The notes: generated from the letters alone by a model not told the origin. A stretch of DNA of 31,587 nucleotides from an uncultured Peptococcaceae bacterium (GCA_937922955.1 CALAKO010000109.1:1-31587); one strand, 5' to 3'. Positions 7,826 to 17,340 are shown, counted from the stretch's first letter. Numbers and translations: made by a program.

Positions 7826-8674
7826 TCAATGAATTTTTAATTTATGCAGGGTTTTGATGTAACCTGGATCGTCGTGATCAACAATGTCGCTGTGGCCGAT
7901 ATCAAGTTTAGCGATCGCCGCCATGTCTTCATCACTTAAGCTGAAATCCCAGATGTTAAAGTTTTCTGCCATGCGTTCTTTATGCACCGATTTTGGAATA
8001 ACAGTAACACCACGTTGAACGTTCCAGCGTAAAGCGACTTGAGCGGCACTCTTTCCATATTTATCGCCAATACGAGTGAGCACTGGATGGGTAAAAATAC
8101 CATGGATGCCTTCGGCAAATGGCCCCCAGGCTTCTGGATGAACACCATACTGCGCCATGGTTTTCAAGGCCTGTGGCTGCTGGAAGAATGGATGCAATTC
8201 CACCTGATTCACCGCAGGAATAACTTCCACCGTCTCGCAAAAATCAACCAGACGCGCTGGATACATATTGCTGACCCCAATAGCACGCAGCTTTCCTTCT
8301 TTGTAAGCTTCTTCCATCGCACGATAAGCACCAATGTAATCGCCCAATGGCTGATGGATCAGATAAAGGTCCAGATAGTCGATCCCCAGTTTTTCAAGAG
8401 AGGTCTGAATCGCTTGCTTGGCCCCTTCATAGCTGGCATCCTGAACCCAAAGTTTTGAACTAATAAACAACTCCTCACGAGGCAGTCCGCAAGCTTTGAT
8501 GGCGCGCCCAACGCCTTCTTCGTTCATATACGCTGCGGCTGTGTCGATCAGTCGATATCCTGTCTCAATCGCTTCCAGAACCACTTTTTCACACTCTGCC
8601 GGATCGGTCACCTGAAATACGCCGAACCCTTCCAGAGGCATTTTGACACCATTGTTCAATGTTACAAATTCCAA
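7826..8674 (-). CDS. aldo/keto reductase
   Basis: The 282-residue protein is of normal AKR length and is an NADPH-dependent carbonyl reductase of the diketogulonate-reductase-like group. The catalytic tetrad is intact: D44, Y49, K74 and H107 (LIDTAAAYMNEE, SSKLW, LIHQP). The cofactor-binding region IPKSVHKERMAEN lies near residues 228-240. The physiological substrate cannot be read from sequence. The start codon appears to be TTG at 8674, since the frame reads TTGGAATTT there and AGGGGG lies 8 bp upstream. It is monocistronic with its own promoter and a shared downstream terminator. Confidence 0.9.
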   Translation of the reverse strand: MEFVTLNNGVKMPLEGFGVFQVTDPAECEKVVLEAIETGYRLIDTAAAYMNEEGVGRAIKACGLPREELFISSKLWVQDASYEGAKQAIQTSLEKLGIDYLDLYLIHQPLGDYIGAYRAMEEAYKEGKLRAIGVSNMYPARLVDFCETVEVIPAVNQVELHPFFQQPQALKTMAQYGVHPEAWGPFAEGIHGIFTHPVLTRIGDKYGKSAAQVALRWNVQRGVTVIPKSVHKERMAENFNIWDFSLSDEDMAAIAKLDIGHSDIVDHDDPGYIKTLHKLKIH

Positions 8675-8700
8675 AATGATGACCCCCTTCGTTTTTTTAT

Positions 8701-8730
8701 ATTATACGCCATATATTCCTTTGATGCCAA
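8701..8730 (-). promoter_or_regulatory. sigma-A-type promoter of the aldo/keto reductase gene
   Basis: A perfect -10 TATAAT (8701-8706) and a near-consensus -35 TTGGCA (8725-8730) are separated by 18 bp. Confidence 0.65.
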
Positions 8731-8776
8731 TAGAGTTTGATAATTGTTGCTATTTTCAAAAAAATCCACGAGCAAC

Positions 8777-8805
8777 AAAAAAACCGACCATTGCTGGTCG
8801 GAAAA
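8777..8805 (-). terminator. terminator of the iron-type alcohol dehydrogenase gene
   Basis: The stem CCGACCA/TGGTCGG (8784-8790 with 8795-8801) is followed on the minus strand by seven T residues. Confidence 0.9.
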
Positions 8806-8819
8806 ATGACAATCACGAA

Positions 8820-9920
8820 TTACTTGTCTTGATGCGCGTTGTGGTAATCTTCGGTTTTGCGAATGGCATCGTCCACATCTTCACGGCTAATTGGGTATGG
8901 CAGATACTGCATGCAGCGGTCAGCCATGGTGCCATCGAGCAGCTTTTCATAGTCGGCGCTGCCGATGGTAATGTCGATTTCAGCCAGGCTGGTTGGCAGT
9001 CCAAGAGCACGGTTGATGTTGAACTGACGTTCAAAATCCTCCATGCGCTGTTCGTGCATGAGCTGTGGCAGGCAAGCATAGGCAACAATTTCGCCGTGCA
9101 AATGATTTTGTTCGCAGGCAGGAATTGGGGTGCTGCCGTAGAAAATAGAGTGCGGAATCGCACCATTGTATTTTTCTGTTTCGATCAGCGTGCTAATGAT
9201 CCCGCCAGTGATGACAATGTTAAGCACGATGTGCTTGAGGGCTTCGCTGGCACGCTGGTTTTTGCAGTCGTCGTAGGCCTGAACAGCATATTTAAACAAT
9301 GGTTCGCCGCAATGCTTCGCCAAATCCACACCAATCATATTGGAATGATCGAGCTCGTCATTCATGGATGAGAAGGTTGGTTCGTAAGCTTTGCTGAACG
9401 CGTCGCCAATGCCGGCCCAGATGTATTCCAGCGGTGCTTTGGAAATGATGTCCAAGTTAATGAAGCAATGTTTCGCTGGTTCTTTGCGATAGTGGAAGCC
9501 TGCTAGACTGCGATCCAGATTGTGCATGACACAGACGAGGGTGACCGCTGCACAGTTGGACGCGATGGTCGGGAAAGTAAACAGCGGTTTGTCAATTTTA
9601 TCGCTGGCAGTTTTGCAGGTATCGATGGCGCGGCCCCCGCCGACCGCAAAAATCATATCCGCTGCCAAAACATCCGGATTGGCACAGAGAGCGTCTGCTG
9701 CTTCGTAGGTAACATCGTCGCCGTATTTGAGAAAACCAGTGATTTCAATGTCGCTGCCAGCAACACCAGCAAGCAAATCGTCTTTGGCTGCTGCCATGGC
9801 TTTTTCGCCGCCGATGACAATGGCTTTGGTGCCGTATGGTCGGCAGATGGCCGGTACTTTTTTATAGACATCTTTATCACCAATGCTATACGCTGGAAGA
9901 AAAACGGATTGAGTTTCCAT
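8820..9920 (-). CDS. iron-type alcohol dehydrogenase, glycerol-dehydrogenase-like
   Basis: The 366-residue NAD(P)-dependent polyol/alcohol dehydrogenase belongs to the GldA-like branch of the metal-dependent group III family. The dinucleotide-binding GGG is at 94-96 (FAVGGGRAIDT). The metal ligands expected by comparison with GldA are present: D173 (GIGDAFSK), H257 (AIPHSIFYG) and H275 (HLHGEIVAYA). It is therefore probably active, but glycerol as substrate is only an inference from the family. AAGGAG precedes the ATG. It is divergent from the glcD-like gene, and the two share a 181-bp promoter region. Confidence 0.85.
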   Translation of the reverse strand: METQSVFLPAYSIGDKDVYKKVPAICRPYGTKAIVIGGEKAMAAAKDDLLAGVAGSDIEITGFLKYGDDVTYEAADALCANPDVLAADMIFAVGGGRAIDTCKTASDKIDKPLFTFPTIASNCAAVTLVCVMHNLDRSLAGFHYRKEPAKHCFINLDIISKAPLEYIWAGIGDAFSKAYEPTFSSMNDELDHSNMIGVDLAKHCGEPLFKYAVQAYDDCKNQRASEALKHIVLNIVITGGIISTLIETEKYNGAIPHSIFYGSTPIPACEQNHLHGEIVAYACLPQLMHEQRMEDFERQFNINRALGLPTSLAEIDITIGSADYEKLLDGTMADRCMQYLPYPISREDVDDAIRKTEDYHNAHQDK

Positions 9921-9957
9921 TTAAACAACTCCTTTGGACTTAAACTGTTATAGCACA

Positions 9958-9986
9958 ATTATAAAGCGAATGTGTTTTTTGCGCAA
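9958..9986 (-). promoter_or_regulatory. probable promoter of the Fe-ADH gene with palindromic TTGCGCAA at -35
   Basis: The -10 TATAAT (9958-9963) lies 17 bp from TTGCGC (9981-9986). The -35 is part of an 8-bp palindrome TTGCGCAA (9979-9986), also found upstream of the isocitrate dehydrogenase gene (30079-30086). Confidence 0.5.
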
Positions 9987-10013
9987 TGTTTTCAAAAAAA
10001 TTGCTTCTAACTT

Positions 10014-10042
10014 CTGTCAATTCTCGGTCAGAGTGCTATAAT
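10014..10042 (+). promoter_or_regulatory. probable promoter of the glcD-glcF-like pair
   Basis: The -35 CTGTCA (10014-10019) and a perfect -10 TATAAT (10037-10042) are separated by 17 bp, 59 bp before the start codon. Confidence 0.6.
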
Positions 10043-10101
10043 AGGAACCACCAAATAAAGAGAGAAACTGTATTACAAGAATGAAAGGAAGGATTCCTTC
10101 A

Positions 10102-11502
10102 ATGCTAGAAAACAAAGAATCGCACCTGCGCGCATTGCGCGACATTTTTGGTGAAGAACGTGTGCTCCATGAGCCCATCGACTGCTTTGGCTACAGCTAC
10201 GACGCCTCTCCGGAAGCACTGAATCCAGATGAAACACCGGACTTTGTCTGCAAAGCCCACAGTACCGCTGAGATCTCCGCGCTGATGAAATACGCCAATG
10301 CCCATAAAATTCCTGTCGTTTGCCGCGGCACCGGCAGTGGCCGCAGCGGCGGTGTCATCCCTGTACGCGGCGGCATCGTGCTAATGGTCGACGAAATGAA
10401 CCAGATCATCGAACTGGATGAAAAGAACCTGACCCTGCGTGTGCAGCCAGGTGTGCTGACCAAAGAGGTTCACGATTTCTGTGCCGCTCACAACCTTTAC
10501 TATCCACCAGAACCTTCTTCCTATAAATATTCCACCATCGGCGGCAACATTGCCGAAAACGCCGGCGGCATTCGCGCCGTTAAATACGGCGTCACCAGCG
10601 ACTATGTGCTGGGATTGGAAGTGGTGCTCGCTAATGGCGATGTCATTCACACCGGCGGCAAGCTCATCAAAAACGTCACCGGCTACAACATGACCCAGCT
10701 TTTCGTTGGATCAGAAGGCACCCTCGGCATCATCACCGAAGCCACCCTCAAGGTCATCGGACGCCCTAAATTCGTCAAGAGCGCCATGGCCACCTTCCGC
10801 ACCATCGAAGACGCCTGCACCGCGGTCGGTGACTGCCTCATCAGCGGCGTCACGCCAACAGCGGCCGAACTGATGGACAAACTGAGCTGCGAAGCCACGG
10901 CGAAATTCAACGATTTCCCAATTGGCGACGACGTTGGCGCCATGCTCGTCATCGATCTCGACGGCAACACCGCCGACATTTGCGACAGCGACATGGCAAC
11001 GTTGGAAGCTGTTTGCCGCAAAGACGGCGCTCTTGATTTCACCCTTGCCAAAGACGATGCCGAACGCGACCATCTCTGGAACCTGCGCAACAAGCTCAGC
11101 ACCGCTCTCAAAAGCTTGGCACCAGACCGCGTCGGCGAAGACATCACCGTGCCACGCTCAGAGCTGCCATCCATCTGCACGAAGATCGTCGACATCGCCA
11201 CCCGCTATGGCTTCCAGGTCTCCATCTTCGGTCATGCCGGCGATGGCAACCTGCACCCATCCCTGCTCTGCGACATGGGGCAGCCAGGCGTGCCGGAAAA
11301 AGTCCACGCCTGTGTCGGCGAAATCTTCCAAGCCGCAGTGGACTGCGGCGGCATGCTCAGCGGCGAACACGGCATCGGCATCTCCAAGCAGCCATACATC
11401 GACATCGCACTGGAAAAAGAAGAGATTGACGCATCACTCCTGATCAAAAAGGCGCTTGATCCGAACAACATCCTCAATCCCGGAAAGATTTTTAATCGGT
11501 GA
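10102..11502 (+). CDS. glcD: FAD-binding 2-hydroxyacid oxidase subunit, GlcD-like
   Basis: The 466-residue flavoprotein of the VAO/PCMH fold oxidises a 2-hydroxyacid such as glycolate or D-lactate. The FAD pyrophosphate-binding motif CRGTGSGRSGG lies at about 74-84. The C-terminal FAD-oxidase domain has FGHAGDGNLHP (about 373-383) and SGEHGIGISK (about 418-427). The ATG at 10102 is preferred because AAGGAAGGA lies 8 bp before it; an earlier in-frame ATG lacks a good site. Its stop codon overlaps the start of the iron-sulphur partner, so the two are co-translated. Whether glycolate or D-lactate is the substrate cannot be decided here. In an anaerobe it may pair with electron-transfer flavoprotein or other carriers. 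Confidence 0.88.
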   Translation: MLENKESHLRALRDIFGEERVLHEPIDCFGYSYDASPEALNPDETPDFVCKAHSTAEISALMKYANAHKIPVVCRGTGSGRSGGVIPVRGGIVLMVDEMNQIIELDEKNLTLRVQPGVLTKEVHDFCAAHNLYYPPEPSSYKYSTIGGNIAENAGGIRAVKYGVTSDYVLGLEVVLANGDVIHTGGKLIKNVTGYNMTQLFVGSEGTLGIITEATLKVIGRPKFVKSAMATFRTIEDACTAVGDCLISGVTPTAAELMDKLSCEATAKFNDFPIGDDVGAMLVIDLDGNTADICDSDMATLEAVCRKDGALDFTLAKDDAERDHLWNLRNKLSTALKSLAPDRVGEDITVPRSELPSICTKIVDIATRYGFQVSIFGHAGDGNLHPSLLCDMGQPGVPEKVHACVGEIFQAAVDCGGMLSGEHGIGISKQPYIDIALEKEEIDASLLIKKALDPNNILNPGKIFNR

Positions 11503-12716
11503 GCACCATGGACAAGAACCAACATTATGAAAAACTCAAAGCCATTGTAGACAAATGCGACCGCTGCGGCGCCTGCACGACGGTCTGCCCACTCTACAAA
11601 GTCCATCGCATCGACCGCGCCACCTCGCGCGGCAAGATCGCCATTGTCCGTGCCTTGCTTGAGGACAAGCTCGACGGCAATGAAAAAGCCCTGCGCCACG
11701 CCCTCGACTACTGCTTGCTTTGCAAAGCCTGCACCGAAGTCTGCCCTGGCAAAGTCATGACGGACCAGGCCATGATTGAAATTCGTCAGTGGCTGCGTGA
11801 AGACCACGGCCTGTCACCAAAATACCGTCTTGTCGGCGGTTTCATGTCCAACAGCCCTCTGAAGTCCCTGAGTCGGCCTTTCATCGGCGCCGCTCAAACG
11901 CTGCAATTTCCGCGTCTCACCCGCGGCCTGCTGCCGGCCAACCACACGGCGCCTGCTTCCATGCAGCACAGTGGCCCAGCAGTATTCTCCAAACCAGCAG
12001 CCAAATGCACCGTCGACCTCAGCAACGTCAAACGCGTCGCTTACTTCAAAGGCTGTGCCATGAAGCTCTTTTTCAAAAACGCCAGCGATGCCTCCATCGC
12101 CCTTATTGAAAAGACCGGCCACCACGTTGATGTGCCAAACGTCGACTGCTGCGGACTGCCACAGCAATCCCACGGCATGATTCCGCTTGCCAAAAAAATG
12201 GCCAAGCGCAACATTGACGCCCTCAAAGACTACGACCTCATCATCACCGACTGCGGCAGCTGTGGCGCCATGCTCAAAGAATACGGCGAACTTTTTGCCG
12301 ACGACTTTACCATGCGCGATAAAGCGCGAGCCTTCAGTCAAAAAGTCATGGGGCTCAGCGAATACCTCTACGCCGTTGGCTACGAACCAACGCCACATAA
12401 AGACCTGCGCGTCACCTACCACGCCTCCTGCCACCTCAACCGCGGCCAAGGCATTCACAAAGAACCACAAGCCTTACTCGCCAAAGCCGTCACCTACCTG
12501 CCAGCTGACAACGCCACCATGTGCTGCGGCGGCGCAGGCACCTTCCAAATCGACTTCCCGTCAACCTCCAGCAAAGTGCTCGCCAATAAATACAAAGACT
12601 TCAAAGCCACCGGTGCCGACATCGTCGTCGCCGAATGTCCAAGCTGCCTCATGCAGCTCGGCAAACTCGAACGCTACAAAGACCTCAAAGTGCTGCACAT
12701 CAGCCAGGTATTGTAA
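11499..12716 (+). CDS. glcF: iron-sulphur subunit of 2-hydroxyacid oxidase, GlcF-like
   Basis: The 405-residue protein carries two CxxCxxCxxxC [4Fe-4S] ferredoxin motifs (C20/23/26/30 and C72/75/78/82). Two cysteine-rich CCG domains follow, with GLPQQSHG near 218 and CCGGAGTF near 344 followed by CPSCLMQL. This is the GlcF/heterodisulfide-reductase-D type arrangement that passes electrons from the flavoprotein partner. The GTG at 11499 overlaps the TGA of glcD (GTGA), giving coupled translation. An ATG at 11508 is an alternative start, three codons in. The pair ends at a strong terminator. Confidence 0.88.
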   Translation: MSTMDKNQHYEKLKAIVDKCDRCGACTTVCPLYKVHRIDRATSRGKIAIVRALLEDKLDGNEKALRHALDYCLLCKACTEVCPGKVMTDQAMIEIRQWLREDHGLSPKYRLVGGFMSNSPLKSLSRPFIGAAQTLQFPRLTRGLLPANHTAPASMQHSGPAVFSKPAAKCTVDLSNVKRVAYFKGCAMKLFFKNASDASIALIEKTGHHVDVPNVDCCGLPQQSHGMIPLAKKMAKRNIDALKDYDLIITDCGSCGAMLKEYGELFADDFTMRDKARAFSQKVMGLSEYLYAVGYEPTPHKDLRVTYHASCHLNRGQGIHKEPQALLAKAVTYLPADNATMCCGGAGTFQIDFPSTSSKVLANKYKDFKATGADIVVAECPSCLMQLGKLERYKDLKVLHISQVL

Positions 12717-12720
12717 AATC

Positions 12721-12761
12721 AAAAAAGGATTGATCCGATAACACAGGATCAATCCTTTTTT
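12721..12761. terminator. bidirectional terminator between glcF and the M20 amidohydrolase gene
   Basis: A perfect 16-bp inverted repeat (12721-12736 with 12746-12761) has A6 and T6 at its ends, placed between two convergent genes. Confidence 0.92.
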
Positions 12762-12767
12762 GTTTGC

Positions 12768-14078
12768 TCATTTCCCCAGCACATCCATCGCTACTGCGCT
12801 GAACACGGTCATGCCGGTTTGCAGGACGTGTTCGTCGAAGTCGAAGCGGCAGCCGTGGGGGACGTCTTCGGTGGTGGTGAGCAGGCGCATGAAGGCGGCC
12901 TGGCCGCCGTGGTGCTGCACACATGCCATCATATAGGAGATGTCTTCGCTGTCGTTGAGGTGCTGCTCTGCGCAGGAGGACAGGGTCACATCCGGCAGGT
13001 CGGCACAGACCTGGCGCACGGTCGCCATGAGCGCGGCATCACTGGTGAGAGAAAAGGCTTCGCCGCGCTTGTCGATGCTCACTTCGCAGCCGTGCATGGC
13101 TGCCGCGGCGTTCAGAATGCGGCGCGCGTAGTCTTCCATATAAGCGTTGACGGCGGTGGTTTCTCCGCGCACTTCCAGAGCCATGTCGGCGGCATCGGCA
13201 ATGATGTTGCGCCCGCTGCCAGCACGCACGGTGCCCACGTTCACGCGTGAGGCGCCGCCGCTGTGACGCGGTATGGCGTAGAGGTTGCTGATGGCAGCCG
13301 CCAGCGCCAGCATAACGTTGCGCCCCTGCTCCGGTGCGCTGGCGGCGTGTGCGGCCCGACCGCGAAAGTGGGCGTCCAGCTTGGTGGTGGCGTAGGCGCC
13401 GCAGCTGCCCGGAATCACATCGCCGTCAAGCTCGCCGCGCTCCTGAATGTGCGCCGCCAGGAGTACATCCACGTCGTCCAGGTGCCCTTTCTCAACAATA
13501 GCAGCCGCGCCGCGCACCCCTTCCTCCGCTGGCTGAAAAATCAGCTTCAAGGTGCCGTGCAGCTGAGCGCGATGGCTCGCCAAAATCTCTGCCACACCGA
13601 GGCCGATGGCAGTGTGCCCATCGTGCCCACAGGCATGCATGCTGCCCATCTGCGCCGACACATAGCCTGCGCGCACAGCCTGGCGATTAGCGTCACTGCT
13701 TTCTGTCAGCGGCAGCGCGTCTATGTCGAAACGCAGCGCCACCACCGGCCCTTCGCCAGCACGCAGCACACCAATGACACCGGTGCGCCCGTCGCGCATC
13801 TGCGCCGCCAGTGCTGGTGAAACGCCTGCAGCAAGCGCCCGTTCGTAGGCGGCATCGAGCTTTTCCTGCGCAGGCAGTCCCATGCGCGCGTCTGCCGTCA
13901 CCGCGTCCCCCACAAGCACCTCATAGCCCAGCGCCTGCAGCCGTTCTGCCACCAGCGCCGAAGTGCCAATCTCCAGCCAACCCTGTTCCGGCTGCCGATG
14001 CAGCTGCCGCCGCAGTGCCTGTATCTGCGAAAACAACGCCGCACTCTGCGCTGCAAGATCCTGAAATCGTTCATTCAT
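12768..14078 (-). CDS. M20-family amidohydrolase, AbgA-like
   Basis: The 436-residue zinc-dependent amidohydrolase/peptidase belongs to the M20D type related to AbgA of p-aminobenzoyl-glutamate hydrolysis. The metal-binding stretch MHACGHDGH lies at 148-155, with QPAEEG (Glu185/Glu186) and H210 (LAAHIQ). A dimerisation domain (about 220-340) contains GRAAHAASAPEQGRN. The segment with LNDSEDISYMM near the C-terminus is typical of the AbgA/AmhX side of the family. The ATG at 14078 is chosen because GGAGG lies 9 bp before it. Substrate could be p-aminobenzoyl-glutamate or another N-acyl amino acid; this is inference. It is a single-gene unit between two terminators. Confidence 0.87.
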   Translation of the reverse strand: MNERFQDLAAQSAALFSQIQALRRQLHRQPEQGWLEIGTSALVAERLQALGYEVLVGDAVTADARMGLPAQEKLDAAYERALAAGVSPALAAQMRDGRTGVIGVLRAGEGPVVALRFDIDALPLTESSDANRQAVRAGYVSAQMGSMHACGHDGHTAIGLGVAEILASHRAQLHGTLKLIFQPAEEGVRGAAAIVEKGHLDDVDVLLAAHIQERGELDGDVIPGSCGAYATTKLDAHFRGRAAHAASAPEQGRNVMLALAAAISNLYAIPRHSGGASRVNVGTVRAGSGRNIIADAADMALEVRGETTAVNAYMEDYARRILNAAAAMHGCEVSIDKRGEAFSLTSDAALMATVRQVCADLPDVTLSSCAEQHLNDSEDISYMMACVQHHGGQAAFMRLLTTTEDVPHGCRFDFDEHVLQTGMTVFSAVAMDVLGK

Positions 14079-14099
14079 CCCTGTTCGCCTCCTGCCCCT

Positions 14100-14128
14100 A
14101 TCATAATCGCTTACCAAAGCAAGTGCAA
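14100..14128 (-). promoter_or_regulatory. probable promoter of the M20 amidohydrolase gene
   Basis: The -10 TATGAT (14100-14105) and -35 TTGCAC (14123-14128) are separated by 17 bp, between the upstream terminator and the start codon. Confidence 0.5.
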
Positions 14129-14134
14129 GCGCAC

Positions 14135-14163
14135 AAAAAAGCCACCCTCATTGCGAGAGTGGC
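14135..14163 (-). terminator. terminator of the amidohydrolase/MFS operon
   Basis: A nine-pair stem (14141-14149 with 14155-14163, one G-U pair in the minus-strand RNA) is followed by six T residues. Confidence 0.88.
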
Positions 14164-14178
14164 GAAAGGAGAGTGTGA

Positions 14179-15807
14179 TTATTCTGCTTGATAGATGGTG
14201 ACGCCTTCCTTAATCGTCTCCATCACTTTGATGTCTTTAATCGTCTCTTTTGGAACGGTCAAAGGATTCTTGTCTAAGATAACCATATCTGCCAGTTTTC
14301 CAACTTCCAGACTGCCTTTGATGTCTTCATCAAAATACTGGTATGCACCATAGATGGTCAGCGCGCGAATGGCTTCCATGGCATCAATGCAATATTCAGT
14401 CCCCAGCACACGACCATTTCTGGTCACACGATTAACGGCATTATGAATATTGAAAATTGGCGTAATCGGTGTAATTGGCATGTCGTTGTGTAGGGTGAAT
14501 GGCATACCACGCTTAACGGCCGAAGCCAACGGACTGATGCGGCTGCCTCGTTCTGGCCCCAGCACCGATTCGTAATGCCAGTCGCCCCAGTAGAAAACAT
14601 GATCGTGGAAGAAGGATGGCATGATGCCCAGCTCTTTCATAGCGTCCAACTGATCTTCTCGCACGGTTTGTGCATGAATCATCACAGGACGCAACGCAGT
14701 CTGGTTGCCTGTATCTTTCAACGCCTGGCGATAGCAGCGAATAAACTGATCGCCTGCAGCATCGCCATTGCAATGCACCAACATCTGCCAATCATGTTCC
14801 AAGGCTTCTTTACAGAACGCAAGCATCTGCTCATCGGTGTACACCGGATAACCACAATATCCTTCTTCCGTATTGTCCGGACGAACATAGTATGGTTCTG
14901 TCAGCCAAGCCGTCTTGGCTTGCGGCGAGCCATCTGCCACCACTTTTGCTCCGGCAATTTTCAGATGCTTATTGTACGTTTGCTCTGGTGAATTGTCCAG
15001 AATCAGGCTGGTCACATAACCTTGCAGTGGATATGCCCCAATGTCCACCAACATCATATCATGATCTCGGCAGTAGAGGATCACGTCCATCATTTCCTGG
15101 GTAAATACCGCACCTTCTTGAGCAGTGGTCACCCCTTGGGACGCATAATATTTCTGTGTATCAGCAAAAATTTTTGCCTGGAAAGCAGTACTCAAATTCT
15201 TTAATGCATAATCATAAGCCATTATTTGAATAGGTTTTTCTTCCAGCATCCCATCCAGTTCACCAGTCACCGGATTTTTCTTGATAACTCCACCTGCAGG
15301 ACTCGGCGTATCCTTGGTCCATCCAACAACTTCAAAGGCCTTGGAGTTTGCCACACCAATGTGACCACTGGCATGAGCAATCAGCATTGGAATATCTGTA
15401 GAAATTTCATCTAATTCTTCACGTGTTGGATGTACATTATTTTCAAAAAAGGCATTATCGTAACCGCTAGCCACCAGCCAACCACTTTCCAGCACGGCGT
15501 TTTCAGCAACGAGCTTCTTTAGTTCTGAAAACAATTTTTCTTTGCTGTCAATTGTCCCCATTGGCGGCGGAAACAATTTTGGCAGCCCCGCCGATAGATT
15601 GGCAATGTGTCCATGGCCGTCAATAAAGCCTGGCAGCATGATCTTTCCCTGCAAATCCACCTTTTCCGTCTGCGCATCTGCCAATTGTTGAACCTCATCG
15701 AATGTCCCAACCGCAGCAATTCTTCCATTTTCCACCAGCAAGGCTTCTGCCTGCGGCTGTGCATCGTTAACGGTAATTATTGTGCCATTGTAATACAGTG
15801 TTTGCAT
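14179..15807 (-). CDS. YtcJ-family metal-dependent amidohydrolase
   Basis: The 542-residue protein is of the normal length for the YtcJ-like (amidohydrolase 3) family. It has an N-terminal composite beta-sandwich (YYNGTIITVNDAQPQAEALLVENGRIAAVG) and PGFIDGHGHI with the HxH metal pair near residue 65. Later candidate ligands are LVHCNGDAAGD, MIHAQTV and LHNDMPITP. The C-terminus GSLEVGKLADMVILDKNP is a family hallmark. Such enzymes hydrolyse amide-type bonds of diverse small molecules; the substrate here is unknown. It lies 37 bp after the MFS permease gene and so probably acts on what that permease imports. AAGGAG precedes the ATG. Confidence 0.9.
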   Translation of the reverse strand: MQTLYYNGTIITVNDAQPQAEALLVENGRIAAVGTFDEVQQLADAQTEKVDLQGKIMLPGFIDGHGHIANLSAGLPKLFPPPMGTIDSKEKLFSELKKLVAENAVLESGWLVASGYDNAFFENNVHPTREELDEISTDIPMLIAHASGHIGVANSKAFEVVGWTKDTPSPAGGVIKKNPVTGELDGMLEEKPIQIMAYDYALKNLSTAFQAKIFADTQKYYASQGVTTAQEGAVFTQEMMDVILYCRDHDMMLVDIGAYPLQGYVTSLILDNSPEQTYNKHLKIAGAKVVADGSPQAKTAWLTEPYYVRPDNTEEGYCGYPVYTDEQMLAFCKEALEHDWQMLVHCNGDAAGDQFIRCYRQALKDTGNQTALRPVMIHAQTVREDQLDAMKELGIMPSFFHDHVFYWGDWHYESVLGPERGSRISPLASAVKRGMPFTLHNDMPITPITPIFNIHNAVNRVTRNGRVLGTEYCIDAMEAIRALTIYGAYQYFDEDIKGSLEVGKLADMVILDKNPLTVPKETIKDIKVMETIKEGVTIYQAE

Positions 15808-15844
15808 CTTTGTTTTCTCCTTTTCATACTATTTCTTAAGTGCT

Positions 15845-17155
15845 TTACTCGCTAATTCCAGCATCCTGTTCCATTTTTCTCGCTTTATAAAAATCGTTCA
15901 AATATGTGCGACTAAGCAATAATAAAATAATCACTGACAAAACGGATAATGCTTGGCTAATTGACAATGCAAAAGTTAAACCGAAATGTTCTGAAACTTT
16001 TCCAACAAACAATGGGCCCACAGCGCCTAGTAATTGAATAAATAAAACATAGACGCCATACGATACTGATTTAAACCATGAAGGCACCAATTCTTGTGTA
16101 GCAACATGAAATGAGGTATTGGCTGTAGTTGCAAAAAATGCACCTAAGAAAATAATTGGAGCCAGTTTGAAATAAAACCCAACCACAAAACACAGCACCG
16201 ATAAGACAATACACGAGCTTGGCATTAAAACACGGCTGCGTTTATCGTATTGATACCATCGATCCATAATCGCTCCACCAACTGGATAACCAATTGCCGC
16301 TACTAAAGCCAACACACTAATCAAACTAGCCGCAATACTTACAGACATCCCCATTTCACGAACAAAGTAAATGGATAACCAAGAGTTAATACCTTGGATA
16401 ACCAGTGCACTCAAACCAGCAGACAAACACATTCCCAGTAATGTTTTATTTTTACTAAAGACTTTTAATGCTTCTCTGATGTTTACAGCCGCCTTTTCTT
16501 TTTCTTCAACTTGCTTTACATTACCGACTCCAGATTGCATGGCCAGAATCTTCTTAGGATCTGGCAACGCCAAACTTGCGACAGTCAGCACTGCACTAAT
16601 TATACCAACCGTGTAAAAGGCCATACGCCAACCAAAACTATTCGCCAGATTGGCAAAGACGATGGCTCCCAATGCCATACCAATGGTCATCGCTGTATTA
16701 TATATACCAATTTTTTTGCCCCAGTCTTTTTTGTAATACATACTGGTAATCAATGAATTGGACAACGGTGCATAGGCTGAGTTCCCGGCACCAACCATGA
16801 AACGCGATGCCAACAAAAGCTGGAAGCTGCTTGCCATCCCGGACAACAACGTCCCCACGCTCCATACTAAAGCTGACAGAGTGATAGCTTTTTTCGTGGA
16901 ATATTTTTCGCCAAGGAAGGATACTGGCAGCACCAATACCCCCATCCCTAGGAGCACCACGCTGCCCATCATGCCGACTTCTGTATCACTTAACCCCAGA
17001 TCACCCTGGATCACAGGAAAAATGGCGTTGATCCCAACACGCGCGATAAAATCAAACGCGAAGAGACAGTACAGGATAATAAAAAAGAGCGTTCGTTTTT
17101 TCGGGTGAATATCTATTAACGGCTTATCTTCTACATTCATTTGTTTTGCTTCCAT
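15845..17155 (-). CDS. MFS transporter
   Basis: The 436-residue major facilitator has about twelve hydrophobic segments. These begin after a short hydrophilic N-terminus (FIILYCLFAFDFIARVGINAIFPVIQ), and a central cytoplasmic loop near residues 205-235 is Lys/Glu-rich. The motif-A region between helices 2 and 3 reads GEKYSTKKA, a divergent form. The overall look is that of organic-anion or hydroxyacid importers, but the substrate is not determined. AGGGAGA precedes the ATG at 17155. It heads an operon with the YtcJ-type amidohydrolase and is divergent from a LysR regulator across 185 bp, a classic control arrangement. Confidence 0.87.
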   Translation of the reverse strand: MEAKQMNVEDKPLIDIHPKKRTLFFIILYCLFAFDFIARVGINAIFPVIQGDLGLSDTEVGMMGSVVLLGMGVLVLPVSFLGEKYSTKKAITLSALVWSVGTLLSGMASSFQLLLASRFMVGAGNSAYAPLSNSLITSMYYKKDWGKKIGIYNTAMTIGMALGAIVFANLANSFGWRMAFYTVGIISAVLTVASLALPDPKKILAMQSGVGNVKQVEEKEKAAVNIREALKVFSKNKTLLGMCLSAGLSALVIQGINSWLSIYFVREMGMSVSIAASLISVLALVAAIGYPVGGAIMDRWYQYDKRSRVLMPSSCIVLSVLCFVVGFYFKLAPIIFLGAFFATTANTSFHVATQELVPSWFKSVSYGVYVLFIQLLGAVGPLFVGKVSEHFGLTFALSISQALSVLSVIILLLLSRTYLNDFYKARKMEQDAGISE

Positions 17156-17340
17156 AATTCTTGTCTCCCTTCAATATGATCTAGCTAGATTCTGGTATCA
17201 TTTTATAAGAGAAACCTATGGATTGAATATTGTCAGTTTATATGAAAAAATTCTGATTTTTAATTTTTTTGTTGATACCTTCTTTTCCTTTGAGATCCTG
17301 TTGGTCTATAATACTAATTAGGTGCAAAGGAGGGACTACC
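17156..17340. promoter_or_regulatory. divergent control region between the MFS and LysR genes
   Basis: This 185-bp AT-rich region contains a perfect -10 TATAAT for the LysR gene (17307-17312, -35 weak). On the other strand it has a possible -10 TATAAA (in 17201-17206). A perfect 12-bp palindrome ATCTAGCTAGAT lies at 17179-17190, close to the MFS start. LysR-type regulators normally bind between such divergent genes; the exact site is not clear. Confidence 0.45.
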